DNA of 64,000 nt from Xanthomonas rydalmerensis (GCF_033170385.1 NZ_CP126170.1:3310001-3374000), one strand, 5' to 3'; shown: positions 51,180-63,394, counted from the stretch's first letter. Translations and numbers: made by a program. The notes: a model not told the origin generated them from the letters alone.

Positions 51180-52133
51180 TCACTTCAGCTTGATTTCGCG
51201 CAACCGCTCTTCCAGATACCCCTGCGCGGTGATCGGCTCGGGATAGCGGCTGGGGTTGTCGGCGCTGACGCAGGACGGCAGCACGTCGATCACGAAGTCC
51301 GGGTTCGGGTGCAGGAAGAACGGCACCGAGTAGCGCGGCTGGCGTGCCTGCTCGCCCGGCGGGTTGACCACGCGGTGGGTGGTCGAGGGATACACGTGGT
51401 TGGTCAGGCGCTGCAGCATGTCGCCGATGTTGACCACGATGGTGTCGGCATCGGAGGTGAACGGCACCCACTCGCCCTGCTTGGACTTCACTTCCAGACC
51501 GGCGGCGCTGGCGCCGACCAGCAGGGTGATCAGGTTGATGTCCTCGTGGGCGCCGGCGCGCACGTTGGGAATGTCGTCGGCGGTGATCGGCGGGTAATGG
51601 ATCGGGCGCAGGATCGAATTGCCCGAATCGGTCTTGTCGACGAAGTAGTGCTCGGGCAGGCCGATGTGCAGGGCCAGCGCCGACAGCACGCGCGCACCGA
51701 GCTGGTCCAGCGCCTGGTACAGGCCGTAGCCGTGGGTGCGGAAACCGGGCACCTCGCTCGGCCACAGGTTCGGCGGCATCACCGCGCGGTACGGGGAGTC
51801 GTCGGCGATCTCGCGGCCGATGTGCCAGAACTCCTTCAGGTCGAAATGCTTGGAGTCCTTGGCGGTCTCCACGCCGAAGGCGGTGTAGCCGCGCGCGCCG
51901 CCGCTGCCGGGCAGGTGGTATTTGCGCTTGGTCTCTTCGGGCAGGGCGAAGAACGCCTTGAACACGTCGTAGGCCGCGTCGATCTGCGCCTGGGCGATAC
52001 CGTGGTTGCGGATGCCGGCGAAGCCCCACTCGCGGTAGGCCGCGCCCAGTTCGGCGACGAAGGCGTCGCGGTCGCGCGCACTGGAAGGATCGCTGAAGCG
52101 GGTGATGTCGAGGGTGGGAATGCGCGCAGTCAT
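51180..52133 (-). CDS. 2-oxoglutarate/Fe(II)-dependent dioxygenase, isopenicillin N synthase-like
   Basis: 317 residues from MTARIPTLDITRF; an in-frame ATG five codons upstream is also possible and neither has a strong SD. N-terminal DIOX_N region (1-115) with FAGIRNHGIAQAQ; the jelly-roll core holds the iron ligands H196 and D198 (HEDINL) and H253 (STTHRVV), and the 2OG-binding R267 (RYSVPFF). No signal peptide. Substrate not deducible; such proteins in proteobacteria modify small molecules or amino acids. It is downstream of glmM and the small ORF on the same strand. Confidence 0.88.
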   Translation of the reverse strand: MTARIPTLDITRFSDPSSARDRDAFVAELGAAYREWGFAGIRNHGIAQAQIDAAYDVFKAFFALPEETKRKYHLPGSGGARGYTAFGVETAKDSKHFDLKEFWHIGREIADDSPYRAVMPPNLWPSEVPGFRTHGYGLYQALDQLGARVLSALALHIGLPEHYFVDKTDSGNSILRPIHYPPITADDIPNVRAGAHEDINLITLLVGASAAGLEVKSKQGEWVPFTSDADTIVVNIGDMLQRLTNHVYPSTTHRVVNPPGEQARQPRYSVPFFLHPNPDFVIDVLPSCVSADNPSRYPEPITAQGYLEERLREIKLK

Positions 52134-52173
52134 GGCAGGAACCGTCATCTCGTGAAGGGGACAAACGCCGCGC

Positions 52174-52263
52174 TCAGCGCAGCAGGCGATACAGCAGGTA
52201 GAACGTGACCGCCTTGGCGACGATCACGAAGAGGGCAATGGCGATCGACTCACGCCGCGTCAC
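52174..52263 (-). CDS. Candidate 29-residue single-pass membrane peptide
   Basis: Reads [20 protein letters not shown] then FYLLYRLLR (29 codons plus stop) from a GTG at 52263. A basic N-terminus is followed by a hydrophobic helix of about 20 residues. It starts 14 bp before the glmM stop in another frame and so overlaps glmM. Too short for usual annotation. The clean amphipathic/TM pattern supports a real product; no family is recognised. Confidence 0.5.
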   Translation of the reverse strand: MTRRESIAIALFVIVAKAVTFYLLYRLLR

Positions 52264-53593
52264 GGACCGCCTCGGCCAGCGCGTCCAGGGTCTGCCGCAT
52301 CAGCGCGGCATCGTCGGCCTCGACCGTGACCCGCACCACCGGCTCGGTGCCGGAGGCGCGCAGGAAGGCACGTCCGCGCCCCTGCACCGCCGCCTGCGCC
52401 GCGGCCAGCGCGGCCTTCACGGTGTCGGCCTCGAGCGGGCGCACGCCCGGCTGCAGGCGCACGTTGACGGTCTGCTGCGGCACCCTCTGCAGCCCGGCCA
52501 GCGCCTGCCGCAGGGTCTGCCGCGAGCGCTTGAGCACTTCCAGCACCTGCAGCGCGCTGACGATGGCGTCGCCGGTGGTGGCGCGATCCAGGCACAGCAT
52601 GTGCCCGGAAGCCTCGCCGCCAAGCACCCCGCCCTGTTCGACCAGCGCCTGGTGCACGTGGCGGTCGCCGACCTTGGCGCGCAGGAACGGCACCTGCAAC
52701 GCGGCCAGCGCCCGTTCCAGGCCGTAGTTGGTCATCAGCGTGCCGACCACCGGGCCGTGCAAGCGGCCACTGGCCTGCCAGCCGCAGGCCAGCACGTACA
52801 GCAGGCCGTCGCCATCGACCGGGTTGCCCTGGTCGTCGGCCATCAGCACCCGGTCGCCGTCGCCGTCGAAGGCGATGCCCAGGTGCGCGCCATGGTCGCG
52901 CACGTTGGCGGCAAGATTGTCGATGTGCATCGAACCGACGCCGGCGTTGATGTTGAGCCCGTCCGGCGCCGCGCCGATCGCGATCACCTCCGCACCCAGT
53001 TCGCGGAACAGCAGCGGCGCGATGTGGTAGGTCGCGCCGTGCGCGCAGTCCAGCACCAGCTTCAGCCCGCGCAGGTCGAAACCGCGCGGCACGCTGGCCT
53101 TGCAGAACTCGATGTAGCGGCCGATCGCCTCGCGCGCGCGCATCGCCTTGCCCAGGCGCTCGGACTCGACCGTGGCGAACGGCGCGTCCAGCGCGGCCTC
53201 GATCGCCTGCTCGGTGGCGTCGTCGAGCTTCTCGCCGTGGGCGGAAAAGAACTTGATGCCGTTGTCGTAGTGCGGATTGTGCGAGGCGCTGATGACGATG
53301 CCGGCATCGGCGCCGAGGGTGAGCGTGAGAAACGCCACCGCCGGGGTCGGCATCGGCCCGAGCAACTGCACGTTGGCGCCGGCCGCGACCAACCCAGCCT
53401 CCAGCGCCGACTCGAACATGTAGCCGGAGATGCGCGTGTCCTTGCCGATCACCACGGTCGGCCGTGCGGTACCGCCGGCGACCAGCACGCGACCCAGCGC
53501 ATTGCCCAGGCGCATCACGAAATCGGCGGAAATCGCGCCCTGCCCGACCCGGCCACGGATGCCGTCGGTGCCGAAGTATTTGCGTTGGCTCAT
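52250..53593 (-). CDS. glmM: Phosphoglucosamine mutase
   Basis: 447 residues. Converts glucosamine 6-phosphate to glucosamine 1-phosphate for peptidoglycan and LPS. N-terminus [17 protein letters not shown]. Active-site phosphoserine S104 in [10 protein letters not shown]; Mg loop FDGDGDR; sugar-binding GGEASGHM; phosphate-binding [11 protein letters not shown] near the end. It follows accD by about 125 bp, a gap carrying an inverted pair of G-rich repeats. Its 3' end overlaps the small membrane-peptide ORF. Confidence 0.97.
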   Translation of the reverse strand: MSQRKYFGTDGIRGRVGQGAISADFVMRLGNALGRVLVAGGTARPTVVIGKDTRISGYMFESALEAGLVAAGANVQLLGPMPTPAVAFLTLTLGADAGIVISASHNPHYDNGIKFFSAHGEKLDDATEQAIEAALDAPFATVESERLGKAMRAREAIGRYIEFCKASVPRGFDLRGLKLVLDCAHGATYHIAPLLFRELGAEVIAIGAAPDGLNINAGVGSMHIDNLAANVRDHGAHLGIAFDGDGDRVLMADDQGNPVDGDGLLYVLACGWQASGRLHGPVVGTLMTNYGLERALAALQVPFLRAKVGDRHVHQALVEQGGVLGGEASGHMLCLDRATTGDAIVSALQVLEVLKRSRQTLRQALAGLQRVPQQTVNVRLQPGVRPLEADTVKAALAAAQAAVQGRGRAFLRASGTEPVVRVTVEADDAALMRQTLDALAEAVRDAA

Positions 53594-53599
53594 CGGAAC

Positions 53600-53628
53600 G
53601 GGATTCGGGATTCGGAATTCGGGATTCG
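53600..53628 (+). repeat. G-rich GGGATT-type repeat (copy g)
   Basis: Plus strand GGGATTCGGGATTCGGAATT then CGGGATTC; three full G-runs plus a GG. It lies 7 nt upstream of the glmM start and is inverted relative to copy h. Confidence 0.75.
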
Positions 53629-53681
53629 TTCAACGCACGGGATCCGAGCGAACTCAGCGAACCGGGCACGCGCAGCGCCAC

Positions 53682-53710
53682 GATTCCCGCATCCCGCATC
53701 CCGAATCCCG
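53682..53710 (-). repeat. G-rich GGGATT-type repeat (copy h)
   Basis: Minus strand with four GGG runs (GGGATTCGGGATGCGGGATG then CGGG). It begins 8 nt after the accD stop, G-rich on the sense strand; with copy g it forms a stem-loop over the accD-glmM gap. Confidence 0.8.
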
Positions 53711-53717
53711 GCGCTGG

Positions 53718-54608
<891 letters not shown>

Positions 54609-54949
54609 GCGATGTGACGATCCATTGGGCGGCCGCGAGAGCCGCAGAGGGGCGACAGTCTAACTCGGTCCCCCGCTGGCCTGCAGACGGTGGCGCATGG
54701 AGCGGCCAGGCCGGCAGGCATCGGCGCGGATCGCCAGCCGGGCGCCCTGTCGCGCCTCACCCACCGCGTGACCTGCGGCGTCGCCGCAGCCACCCTGGGC
54801 AGGCGACGACCGGACCGGACCAGCGGCCGTGTGCGCCATCCGAGCCGCCATGCGTGCGCCGCAGGATTCGCATGGACAGCGGGATGCGGCATCGCCGCAA
54901 ACGCGAACGCCCGCGCAAGGCGGGCGTTCGCATACAGACCAGGCGTGGC
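54609..54949. other. Intergenic region accD-trpA (341 bp)
   Basis: It contains a terminator-like hairpin just after trpA and about 290 bp upstream of accD with no recognisable gene; the accD promoter should be here. Confidence 0.6.
54903..54931 (-). terminator. Hairpin after trpA
   Basis: GCGAACGCCCGC-GCAAG-GCGGGCGTTCGC: 12-bp perfect stem, 19 nt past the trpA stop. The 3' flank (GTTTGCGG) is only weakly T-rich, so it is a poor intrinsic terminator. Confidence 0.7.
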
Positions 54950-55753
54950 TCAGCCCGCGTCCAGTGCCTGCCGCAGCGGCGTCAGGAACGCCAGGGCGGC
55001 GTCGCGCGCGGCCTGCGGACTGGTCGCCTCGGCCAGCGCCGCGACCAGCGCGCTGCCGACCACCACCCCGTCGGCGTCGACCGCCATGGCCTTGGCGCTG
55101 GCGGCGTCCTTGATGCCAAAGCCGGCCACAACCGGCACCGCGCAGCGCGCGCGCAGCTGGCGCAGGCGATCGCCGGCGGCGCGGGTATCCAGGCGGTCGG
55201 CGCCGGTCACGCCGGCGAAGCTGACGTAGTACAGATAACCACGCGCTGCATCGCACAACAGGTCGATGCGCGCATCGCTGGTGGTCGGCGAGGCCAGCAC
55301 GATCAGGTCCAGCCCGGTCTCGGCGAAGATGGCCAGAGTTTCGGCCGATTCCTCCGGCGGCAGATCGACCAGCAGCACGCCGTCCACGCCGGCAGCCACC
55401 GCTTCCTCGGCGAAGCGCGCCGTGCCGTGGATCTCGACCGGGTTGAGGTAGCCCATCAGCACCACCGGGGTGGTCGCGTCGTCGCGGCGGAACGCGCTGA
55501 CCGTCTCCAGCACGTAGCGCAGGCCGGCGCCGCGCGCCAGCGCGCGCTCGGAGCTGCGCTGGATGGTCGGGCCGTCGGCCATCGGGTCGGAGAACGGCAC
55601 GCCCAGCTCGATCACATCGGCACCGGCCTCGACCAGCGCGTGCATCGCCGGCACGGTCGCATCCAGCGACGGATCACCGGCGGTGAGGAAGGGGATCAGG
55701 GCCTTGCGGCGTCGGGAATCGAGTCGGGCGAATGTATCGGCGATGCGCTTCAT
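54950..55753 (-). CDS. trpA: Tryptophan synthase alpha subunit
   Basis: 267 residues. Aldol cleavage of indoleglycerol phosphate to indole. Catalytic E49 and D60 in IELGVPFSDPMADGPTIQ; the family's MKRIADTFARL start and VSFAGVTGADRLDT loop are present. It is separated from trpB by 134 bp that holds two intergenic hairpin repeats, so trpB and trpA are less tightly packed than usual but still co-oriented. Confidence 0.97.
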   Translation of the reverse strand: MKRIADTFARLDSRRRKALIPFLTAGDPSLDATVPAMHALVEAGADVIELGVPFSDPMADGPTIQRSSERALARGAGLRYVLETVSAFRRDDATTPVVLMGYLNPVEIHGTARFAEEAVAAGVDGVLLVDLPPEESAETLAIFAETGLDLIVLASPTTSDARIDLLCDAARGYLYYVSFAGVTGADRLDTRAAGDRLRQLRARCAVPVVAGFGIKDAASAKAMAVDADGVVVGSALVAALAEATSPQAARDAALAFLTPLRQALDAG

Positions 55754-55760
55754 GTGGGAC

Positions 55761-55885
55761 CTATGCGCCCCTCTCCCGGAGGAAGAGGGGTTGCGGTGAG
55801 GGTAAGGAAACGTGAGTGCACGGGGCTGCGCCCGTATCCTCATCCGGCGCTTCGCGCCACCTTCTCCCGCAGGAGAAGGGCAAAG
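55761..55885. repeat. Intergenic hairpin repeats between trpB and trpA
   Basis: A CCCCTCTCCCGGAGGAAGAGGGG unit, diverged from those near ftsY, followed by CCTCATCCGGCGCTTCGCGCCACCTTCTCCC-GCAGGAGAAGG. They are the same two unit types as in the ftsY-mutY gap, here inside a two-gene operon. Confidence 0.75.
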
Positions 55886-55887
55886 CG

Positions 55888-57105
<1,218 letters not shown>

Positions 57106-57202
57106 GGCGCAACCGGGATCAACAGGACAGGCAAGCACTTTAGCGCACACGTTCTCGCAGAAAAACCGATAAAGTCTGCACGGATCCGTCAGGAAAACTC
57201 AC
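57106..57202. promoter_or_regulatory. Divergent trpB / LysR regulator promoter region
   Basis: 97 bp between the start codons of trpB and the LysR-type gene. The arrangement matches the trpI-trpBA control region of pseudomonads, where the regulator binds between the two genes. I could not define the operator. The LysR gene has AGGA 8 nt before its ATG. Confidence 0.6.
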
Positions 57203-58096
57203 ATGACCAGCACGCGCCGCCTGCCCTCGCTCAACGCCATGCGCGCGTTCGAGGCCGCCGCGCGGCTGCGCAGCGTCGGCGCCGCGGCGGCGGAACTGCA
57301 TGTCACCCACGGCGCGGTCAGCCGCCAGGTGCGGCTGCTGGAACAGGAACTGGGACTGCCGCTGCTGCAGCGCGACGGCCGCGGCATCCGCCCGACCGCC
57401 GCCGGCACGCGCCTGTGCGACGCCGCCGGCGCGGCGTTCGCACAGTTGCACGAGGCGGTGGCGGAGCTGCGCCGCCCGGCGCGCCCGGCCGCGCTGGTGC
57501 TGGGCTGTCCGGGCAGCATCCTGGCCCGCTGGATGATCCCGCGACTGCAGGCGCTGCAGCGCGACCTGCCAACGCTGACCCTGCACCTGTCCGCGCACGA
57601 GGGCGACTTCGCCGCCGACCTGGACGGCCTGGATGCCGCGCTGCTGCTGGGCCAGGCGCCGTGGCCGGCGGACTGGCAGGTCCGCGTACTGGCGCCGGAG
57701 CGGATCGGCCCGGTGCTCAGCCCCACCCTGCCGCAGGCACCGGCACTGGCCACGGCCGCGCCGGCGGCGCTGCAGGAACTGCCACTGCTGCATACGGTGT
57801 CGCGGCCGCAGGCGTGGCCGGCCTGGGCCGAGGCGCAGGGACTGGCACCGGCGCAATTGCGCTACGGCACCGGCTTCGAGCACCTGTACTACCTGCTGGA
57901 AGCGGCGCTGGCGGGGATCGGCGTGGCGATCGCGCCGCAACCGCTGGTCGCCGATGATCTGGCCAATGGCCGCCTACTGGCGCCTTGGGGTTTCGTCGAA
58001 ACCGGCGGACAGTGGGCGCTGTGCACGCGCCGCGATGTCCAGGATCGGCGGGTCGACGCGCTGGCACAGTGGCTGACGCAGGAACTGCAGCGCTGA
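57203..58096 (+). CDS. LysR-family transcriptional regulator, TrpI-like
   Basis: 297 residues. N-terminal winged helix-turn-helix (MRAFEAAARLRSVGAAAAEL; THGAVSRQVRLLEQELGLPL), then the LysR substrate-binding fold. The GcvA/TrpI-like signature RFGTG-type region is present near the C-terminus (GTGFEHLYYLLEAALAGIGV). Gene position, divergent from trpBA, is the main argument for a tryptophan-pathway role; GcvA-type regulators of other targets look similar. ATG 57203 is backed by AGGA. Confidence 0.85.
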   Translation: MTSTRRLPSLNAMRAFEAAARLRSVGAAAAELHVTHGAVSRQVRLLEQELGLPLLQRDGRGIRPTAAGTRLCDAAGAAFAQLHEAVAELRRPARPAALVLGCPGSILARWMIPRLQALQRDLPTLTLHLSAHEGDFAADLDGLDAALLLGQAPWPADWQVRVLAPERIGPVLSPTLPQAPALATAAPAALQELPLLHTVSRPQAWPAWAEAQGLAPAQLRYGTGFEHLYYLLEAALAGIGVAIAPQPLVADDLANGRLLAPWGFVETGGQWALCTRRDVQDRRVDALAQWLTQELQR

Positions 58097-58162
58097 CGTC
58101 GCCGCAGCGCAGGCCGCGTCGCCACAGCCTGCCAACCTTTCAGCCGCGACGTGGCGACGCGC

Positions 58163-58825
58163 TCAGCAGTTGGTGTTCAACTCGTGACAGTCGGCGCGGC
58201 GCACTTCCTCGACGAACTTGCGCATCTTGTGGCCGTCCTTGATCCCGGGCTGGCTTTCGATGCCGCTGGACACGTCCACGCCCCACGGCAGGGTGCCGAT
58301 GATCGCGTCGAACACGTTGTCGCCAGTGATGCCGCCGGCGAGCAGGAACGGCCGGTGCAGGCCGGTCGGCAACCGCGACCAGTCAAAGGTCTTGCCCGAG
58401 CCGCCGCTCTCGCCGGGGGCGTGGCTGTCGAACAGGAAGCCGGCGGCATTGGGAAACTGCAGCTGCAGGGTGCGCGCGTTGATCTCGCCGCCGCCCATCG
58501 GTATCGCCTTCAGGTACGGCAGGTTGAAGCTGCGGCAGAAGCCGTCGTCCTCGTCGCCGTGGAACTGCAGCAGGGTCGGACGCACCGTGCGCAGCACCTC
58601 GCGCACCTCGTCCTTGGGGTTGTCGCGGAACAACGCCACCACGTCCACCATCGGCGCGGCGGCCTGGCGCATGGCCCGCGCCTCGGCCGGCGCCACCCGC
58701 CGCGGGCTGCCATGGGCGAACACGAACCCGATCGAATCCACGCCCAACTCGCCTGCCAGGCGGATGTCGCCGGCGCGGGTCATGCCGCAGAACTTGATGC
58801 GGGTGCGATACAACGTGCGATTCAT
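58163..58825 (-). CDS. trpF: Phosphoribosylanthranilate isomerase
   Basis: 220 residues, the usual size. TIM-barrel enzyme of tryptophan synthesis. Catalytic Cys in IKFCGMTR; D in [26 protein letters not shown] is the phosphate site. The ATG overlaps the truA stop by 4 bp. The C-terminal HELNTNC is an extra tail. It lies upstream of the divergent trpI-like gene. Confidence 0.95.
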   Translation of the reverse strand: MNRTLYRTRIKFCGMTRAGDIRLAGELGVDSIGFVFAHGSPRRVAPAEARAMRQAAAPMVDVVALFRDNPKDEVREVLRTVRPTLLQFHGDEDDGFCRSFNLPYLKAIPMGGGEINARTLQLQFPNAAGFLFDSHAPGESGGSGKTFDWSRLPTGLHRPFLLAGGITGDNVFDAIIGTLPWGVDVSSGIESQPGIKDGHKMRKFVEEVRRADCHELNTNC

Positions 58826-59595
58826 AGCGTGACCTCGTCCGGAAGCGTCCAGTGGGCGGGATAGAGGGGACCGACGAAGACCAGGCCCTGCGGCGGCGCC
58901 GTGGGACCGGCGACGCGGCGGTCGCGTCCCGCGAGCAACTCGCCAATCCAGGACGCCGGCTTTTCGCCCGTCCCCACCATGACAAGGGAACCAACGATAT
59001 TGCGCACCATGTGATGAAGGAATGCATTGGCCTGGACCTGGATCTCGACCAGCTCGCCGCTGCGGCTCACCGCGATCGACTGCAGCTCGCGACGCGCATG
59101 CAGCGCCTGGCACTGCACGCTGCGGAAAGCGCTGAAGTCCTGCTCGCCCAGCAAGGCCTGCGCCGCCGCGTGCATGGCCTCGGCCTGCAGCGGCCGCCGC
59201 TCCCAGCTCAGGGTCTGCCGGTACAGCGCCGGGCGTACCTGGCGGTTGAGCAGGCGGTAGCGGTAGCGGCGCGCGCGGGCGGAGAAGCGCGCGTGGAAGT
59301 CGTCGGCCACCGGCACGCACCAGCGCACGCACACCGAGGGCGGCAGCCGCGCGGTGGCGCCCAGCATCCAGCCGCGCGCCGGGCGCGGCGCGGCGCAATC
59401 GAAATGCACCACCTGACATTCGCCGTGCACGCCGGCATCGGTGCGACCGGCGCAGACCACGCTCACCGGGGCGTCGGCCACCGACGACAGCGCCGCCTGC
59501 AGCGTCGCCTGCACGCTGGGGCCGCCGCTCTCGCCGAGCTGCTGCCACCCCTGGAACTCGCTGCCGTCGTATTCCACGCCTAGTGCGTAGCGCAT
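58822..59595 (-). CDS. truA: tRNA pseudouridine(38-40) synthase TruA
   Basis: 257 residues. Catalytic D53 in [20 protein letters not shown]; family start [18 protein letters not shown]. Overlaps trpF by 4 bp, and is 229 bp after fimV. fimV-truA-trpF is the gene order known from Pseudomonas. Confidence 0.96.
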   Translation of the reverse strand: MRYALGVEYDGSEFQGWQQLGESGGPSVQATLQAALSSVADAPVSVVCAGRTDAGVHGECQVVHFDCAAPRPARGWMLGATARLPPSVCVRWCVPVADDFHARFSARARRYRYRLLNRQVRPALYRQTLSWERRPLQAEAMHAAAQALLGEQDFSAFRSVQCQALHARRELQSIAVSRSGELVEIQVQANAFLHHMVRNIVGSLVMVGTGEKPASWIGELLAGRDRRVAGPTAPPQGLVFVGPLYPAHWTLPDEVTL

Positions 59596-59824
59596 GGCGA
59601 CCTCCGCTGCAGTGCGCCATCGAGGTGGACGTGTTGTGCGGTCGCCTCGCGCAAGGACGAGCGCAGCGTGGCTGTTAACAAGCAGACGCGGCGGAAGTAC
59701 CCCTGCCAGGCCGGGAGCGCGCGCGCAACTGCGCTCGCCCGCCGCTGACGGGCGTGCTGCCGCAAGGCCGTCCCGATCCAGGCCGGACGGCCGCGGCGAG
59801 CGCGCCGCGCGCCGCCTGCCGCCA

Positions 59825-61930
59825 TCAGTCCAGCCGTCCCAGCAATTGCAGCGCCTCGGCGCGCGCGGCCGGGTCGCCGCTGGCCGCGACCTCGGTCAGC
59901 AAGGTGCGTGCGGTCTCGTTGTCGCCCAGATCCATGTACGCCACCGCCAGCTCCAGCCGCTCGCGGCCCGCCGGCGGATACGGCGACGACGCTTCGGCCG
60001 CTGCGGGTGCTGCAGGTGCGGGCGCAGGTACGACGGGCTGGTGCCAGGTCGGCTCCTGCCGGCCGGCGCCGGCATCGGTGTCGACATGGGCGTCGACGTT
60101 CGGCACCGCGGACAGCGGCGACGGCTGCGGCCAGGCCGCCTCGGCCGCGGACTCGGCGGCCGGTGCGGGCTCCGGACGGGCGTCGGCTGTGTCGATGGAA
60201 TGGACCTCGTCGTTGCCCGCGGACAGCGGCGCATCGGCCGGCGCATGGCGCACCGACTGCTGCGCCAGCACGCGCTCGAAGGCGTCGTCGTCGAGCGCGA
60301 CGTGGTGATCGGCGTGATCGGCGTGATCGTCGGCAGCGTGGTCGGCGTGATCGGGGCGCTCCCACTCCGCCAATGCCTCCTCGTCGCGGGCGGCCGTGGC
60401 GTCCTCGGCCAGCGGCTCGGCGGGTTCCAGCGGCGGCAGTTCCGGCGCATCGACGTCGCGGTGCGCGACCACCGGCACCGTGGCGCCCGCCGCCAGCGCG
60501 GCGTCGTCATCGCGCGGCAACGGCGGCAGCGGCGAAGGCTTGCGCCGGCGCGACAGCAACCAGGCGCCGATGCCCAGCACCAGCAGGCTCACCCCGCCCC
60601 ACAGCCACAGCGGGAAACCCGCATTGGCCGGCGCCGGCGCGGCGGCGGCCGGCGCCGCCTGCCCGGACTGGGCCAGGCGCTTCTGCGCCGCGGCCAGGTC
60701 GCTGTCCTTCAGCGCGATCAGTTGCTGCTGCTGGGACTTGAGCTTTTCGAGCTGTTCCACCCGCGAGCGCAGTTCCTGGACCTCGGCATCGCGTGCCGCG
60801 AGGTCTTCGCGCGCCTGCTGCAATTGTTGGGCTGCCACCATGTCTCCTTCGTCGCCGGCACCGGTGCCGGACTTGGTTCCCGCCTCGCGGCGCGTCGCCG
60901 GCACTGCCGGCGCGATCTCCAGCCGTGCGCCGGCCGCGGCCGCCGCCGGCGCTGCGGCGGCCGGCTTGGCTGCGGCCTGTGCTGTCGCCGTGTCCTGCTG
61001 CGCCTGTGCGGGTTGCGGCACCGGCGCGCGCGCCTGACGCCATTGCGCCGCCTGCTCGCGCACCACCGCCTCGGCGGCGGCGGCATCCAGGCTGGCCAGA
61101 TCCTCCTCGCGCGGGGTCCGCAACACCGCGCCCTGCTTGAGCAGGTTGAGGTTGCCGCGGATGAAGGCGTCGGGATTGGCGCGGAGCAGCGCGACCATGG
61201 TCTGGTCCAGCGAATGGCCGTTGCCGCGCGCGAGCTGCCCGGCGATCTGCGACAGGGTCTGCCCGGCGCGCACCGGCGCCAGCGCATCGCCGGGCACGGC
61301 CGCGGGGGCCGGCGCCGGACGCGGCGCGGCGGCCGGCCTGGCGTTCGGCGTCGCCGACGTGGCGGCGCCCGCCGGGGCTGGCGCCGCCGTGGAGGCATCG
61401 CGGGCGATGCGGTCGGACGGCTGCGCCGCGGCCGGTGCATCGATCGCCGGCGCGTCGATCGCCGCGGCGGTGTTGGGCGCGTCGATCAGCGCGGAGTATT
61501 CGCGGATCAGCCGGCCCTGGCCCCAATCGACCTCGATCAGGAAGCTCAGCGACGGCACCTCGACCGGCATGCGGCTGCTGACCTGGATCACCGCGCGGCC
61601 CTTGCGGGTCTGGGTGAAGCGGAACTGCAGATCGCTGACCAGGCCCTGCGGGCGCTCCAGCCCGACCCGCGCGAAGGTCGCCGGCGAGGCCAGCGCGACC
61701 CGCGCCCGCTCCAGTTCGCCCGGCTCGTTGGAGATTACCGGGATCTCGGCCAGGAACGGCTCGCCCGGCTTGGACAGCACGCGGATATCGCCCAGGCCCA
61801 GCGCCAGCGCGGCCTGGCTGCAGGCCAGCAACAGCAGCGCGGCGGCCGCGCGACTGACGTGGCGCAGCCCGCGCGCGGCGGGCACCGCATCGCCGCTGCG
61901 GCGACGGAACAAACGTGGTTGTAGGCGCAT
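59825..61930 (-). CDS. fimV: FimV-type pilus assembly/polarity protein
   Basis: 701 residues. FimV family: signal-like N-terminus with a hydrophobic core ([18 protein letters not shown]), conserved start [20 protein letters not shown], a LysM domain ([20 protein letters not shown]), a coiled-coil (about 385-440, [20 protein letters not shown]), a single TM ([20 protein letters not shown]) and, at the C-terminus, the FimV cytoplasmic TPR domain ([20 protein letters not shown]). Shorter than Pseudomonas FimV (about 920). Promotes type IV pilus function and polar localisation. It precedes truA, as in Pseudomonas. The ATG at 61930 was selected; an in-frame alternative lies 90 bp upstream. Confidence 0.9.
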   Translation of the reverse strand: MRLQPRLFRRRSGDAVPAARGLRHVSRAAAALLLLACSQAALALGLGDIRVLSKPGEPFLAEIPVISNEPGELERARVALASPATFARVGLERPQGLVSDLQFRFTQTRKGRAVIQVSSRMPVEVPSLSFLIEVDWGQGRLIREYSALIDAPNTAAAIDAPAIDAPAAAQPSDRIARDASTAAPAPAGAATSATPNARPAAAPRPAPAPAAVPGDALAPVRAGQTLSQIAGQLARGNGHSLDQTMVALLRANPDAFIRGNLNLLKQGAVLRTPREEDLASLDAAAAEAVVREQAAQWRQARAPVPQPAQAQQDTATAQAAAKPAAAAPAAAAAGARLEIAPAVPATRREAGTKSGTGAGDEGDMVAAQQLQQAREDLAARDAEVQELRSRVEQLEKLKSQQQQLIALKDSDLAAAQKRLAQSGQAAPAAAAPAPANAGFPLWLWGGVSLLVLGIGAWLLSRRRKPSPLPPLPRDDDAALAAGATVPVVAHRDVDAPELPPLEPAEPLAEDATAARDEEALAEWERPDHADHAADDHADHADHHVALDDDAFERVLAQQSVRHAPADAPLSAGNDEVHSIDTADARPEPAPAAESAAEAAWPQPSPLSAVPNVDAHVDTDAGAGRQEPTWHQPVVPAPAPAAPAAAEASSPYPPAGRERLELAVAYMDLGDNETARTLLTEVAASGDPAARAEALQLLGRLD

Positions 61931-61980
61931 CCCGCCCCTGCCCCTTGGAGTCATGTACATCAATATATATGAAGCGGAGA

Positions 61981-62005
61981 GTGGGGATTTGGGATTGGGG
62001 ATTCG
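61981..62005 (+). repeat. G-rich GGGATT-type repeat (copy i)
   Basis: GGGGATTTGGGATTGGGGATTC on the plus strand; three G-runs, about 50 nt upstream of the fimV start, inverted relative to copy j. Confidence 0.7.
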
Positions 62006-62106
62006 TTGTGGGTGCAGCATTGGCAGGGAGTGCGCTTGCGCGGGGGTACGCGAGCGCCCCCTTTGCGGGATCAGGGACCGACAAGCCCTGCAGTGCCGCT
62101 CGTCCT

Positions 62107-62172
62107 GTAGGAGCGGCTTCAGCCGCGATGGCTTTACCGGGAACGCTCCGTCGCGGCCGAAGCCGCTCCTAC
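62107..62172. repeat. REPIN (copy 3)
   Basis: GTAGGAGCGGCTTCAGCCGC and inverted GCGGCCGAAGCCGCTCCTAC around a 24-nt spacer; the best conserved of the three copies. Confidence 0.85.
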
Positions 62173-62248
62173 GAGGGCGCCCGTCATCATCGCGTCCACA
62201 TGCGCTAGCGCAGCCCCTCTTTGCAGCACAACACGGACGCCAGACACG

Positions 62249-62281
62249 ACAACGGCCAGGGCATGCGCCACTGGCCGTTGT
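62249..62281 (-). terminator. Hairpin downstream of asd
   Basis: ACAACGGCCAG-11 nt-CTGGCCGTTGT: a perfect 11-bp stem with palindromic loop core GCATGC, 88 nt past the asd stop. It lacks a T-run, so termination is unproven. Confidence 0.55.
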
Positions 62282-62343
62282 ATGTCTGCCGGGACATCGC
62301 GCACTACGCAGCCCTGGAACAGCCGGCGCTGCGCCGCGCTTTG

Positions 62344-62370
62344 CGAATCCCCAATCCCGACTCCCGAATC
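62344..62370 (-). repeat. G-rich GGGATT-type repeat (copy j)
   Basis: Minus strand TCGGGAGTCGGGATTGGGGA: three G-runs, starting at the asd stop and G-rich on the sense strand. Confidence 0.7.
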
Positions 62371-63394
62371 ACGCCTCCTGAGCGACCAGCTCGGCCAACT
62401 GCACCGCATTGAGCGCGGCACCCTTGCGGATGTTGTCGGCCACCACCCACAGGTTGAGGCCGCGCGGGTGCGAGAAGTCCTCGCGGATGCGGCCGACGAA
62501 CACCGGATCCTTGCCGGAGGCGTGGGTCACCGGGGTCGGGTAGCCGCCGGCCTTGTGCTCGTCGACCACTTCCACCCCGGGCGCCTGACCCAACAGCGCG
62601 CGCGCCTGCTCGACGGTGATCTTGCGCTTGGTCTCGATGTTGACCGCCTCCGAATGGCCGAAGAACACCGGCACGCGCACCGCGGTGGGATTCACCAGAA
62701 TGCTGCTGTCCTCGAGGATCTTCTGCGTCTCCCACACCAGCTTCATCTCTTCCTTGGTGTAACCGTTGGGCTGGAAGTCGTCGATGTGCGGGATCAGGTT
62801 GAAGGCGATCTGCGCCTGGAACTTCTGCGGCTCGATGTCCTGGAACGCCAGCAGTTGTGCGGTCTGCTTGCCCAGTTCCTCCATGCCCGAGCGGCCGGCG
62901 CCGGACACCGACTGGTAGGTGGCCACGTTGATGCGCTCGATGCCGTATTCCTTGTGGATCGGCGCCAGCACCGGCATCAACTGCATGGTCGAGCAGTTGG
63001 GGTTGGCGACGATGCCGCGCGGGCGGTTCTTCAGCGCGTGCGGATTGACTTCCGACACCACCAGCGGCACGTCGTCGTCGTAGCGGAAGGTCGAGGAGTT
63101 GTCGATCACCACCGCGCCGGCCGCCGCGAACTTCGGCGCGTATTCCTTGGAAATGCCGCCACCGGCGGAGAACAGCGCGATGTCCACGCCGGTCGGGTCG
63201 AAGGTGGCCAGGTCGAGCACGGTGACCTTGTGGCCGTTGAACTCGACCTGGCCGCCGGCCGAGCGCTCGGAGGCCAGCGGGTACAGCGTGGCGATGGGGA
63301 AGCCGCGCTCGGCGAGGATGCTCAGCATGGTTTCGCCGACGGCACCGGTGGCGCCGACGACGGCGACGTTGAAACGACGGGTTGCATTGCTCAT
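62369..63394 (-). CDS. asd: Aspartate-semialdehyde dehydrogenase
   Basis: 341 residues. Reduces aspartyl phosphate to the semialdehyde for lysine, methionine and threonine. NADP motif VVGATGAVGETM; catalytic C134 in IVANPNCSTMQL; the GAGRSG and HIDDFQPNGY motifs mark the bacterial enzyme. Its stop abuts a G-rich repeat. It lies upstream of fimV and on the same strand, as in Pseudomonas. Confidence 0.97.
   Translation of the reverse strand: MSNATRRFNVAVVGATGAVGETMLSILAERGFPIATLYPLASERSAGGQVEFNGHKVTVLDLATFDPTGVDIALFSAGGGISKEYAPKFAAAGAVVIDNSSTFRYDDDVPLVVSEVNPHALKNRPRGIVANPNCSTMQLMPVLAPIHKEYGIERINVATYQSVSGAGRSGMEELGKQTAQLLAFQDIEPQKFQAQIAFNLIPHIDDFQPNGYTKEEMKLVWETQKILEDSSILVNPTAVRVPVFFGHSEAVNIETKRKITVEQARALLGQAPGVEVVDEHKAGGYPTPVTHASGKDPVFVGRIREDFSHPRGLNLWVVADNIRKGAALNAVQLAELVAQEA

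Larger units (their letters stand above)
61931..62368. other. Intergenic region fimV-asd with repeats (438 bp)
   Basis: It holds an AT-rich patch (CATCAATATATATGAAG, about 61955-61975) that probably contains the fimV promoter, two G-rich repeats (copies i and j, inverted), a REPIN (62107-62172) and a GGCCAG hairpin (62249-62281). No ORF is convincing. Confidence 0.6.
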
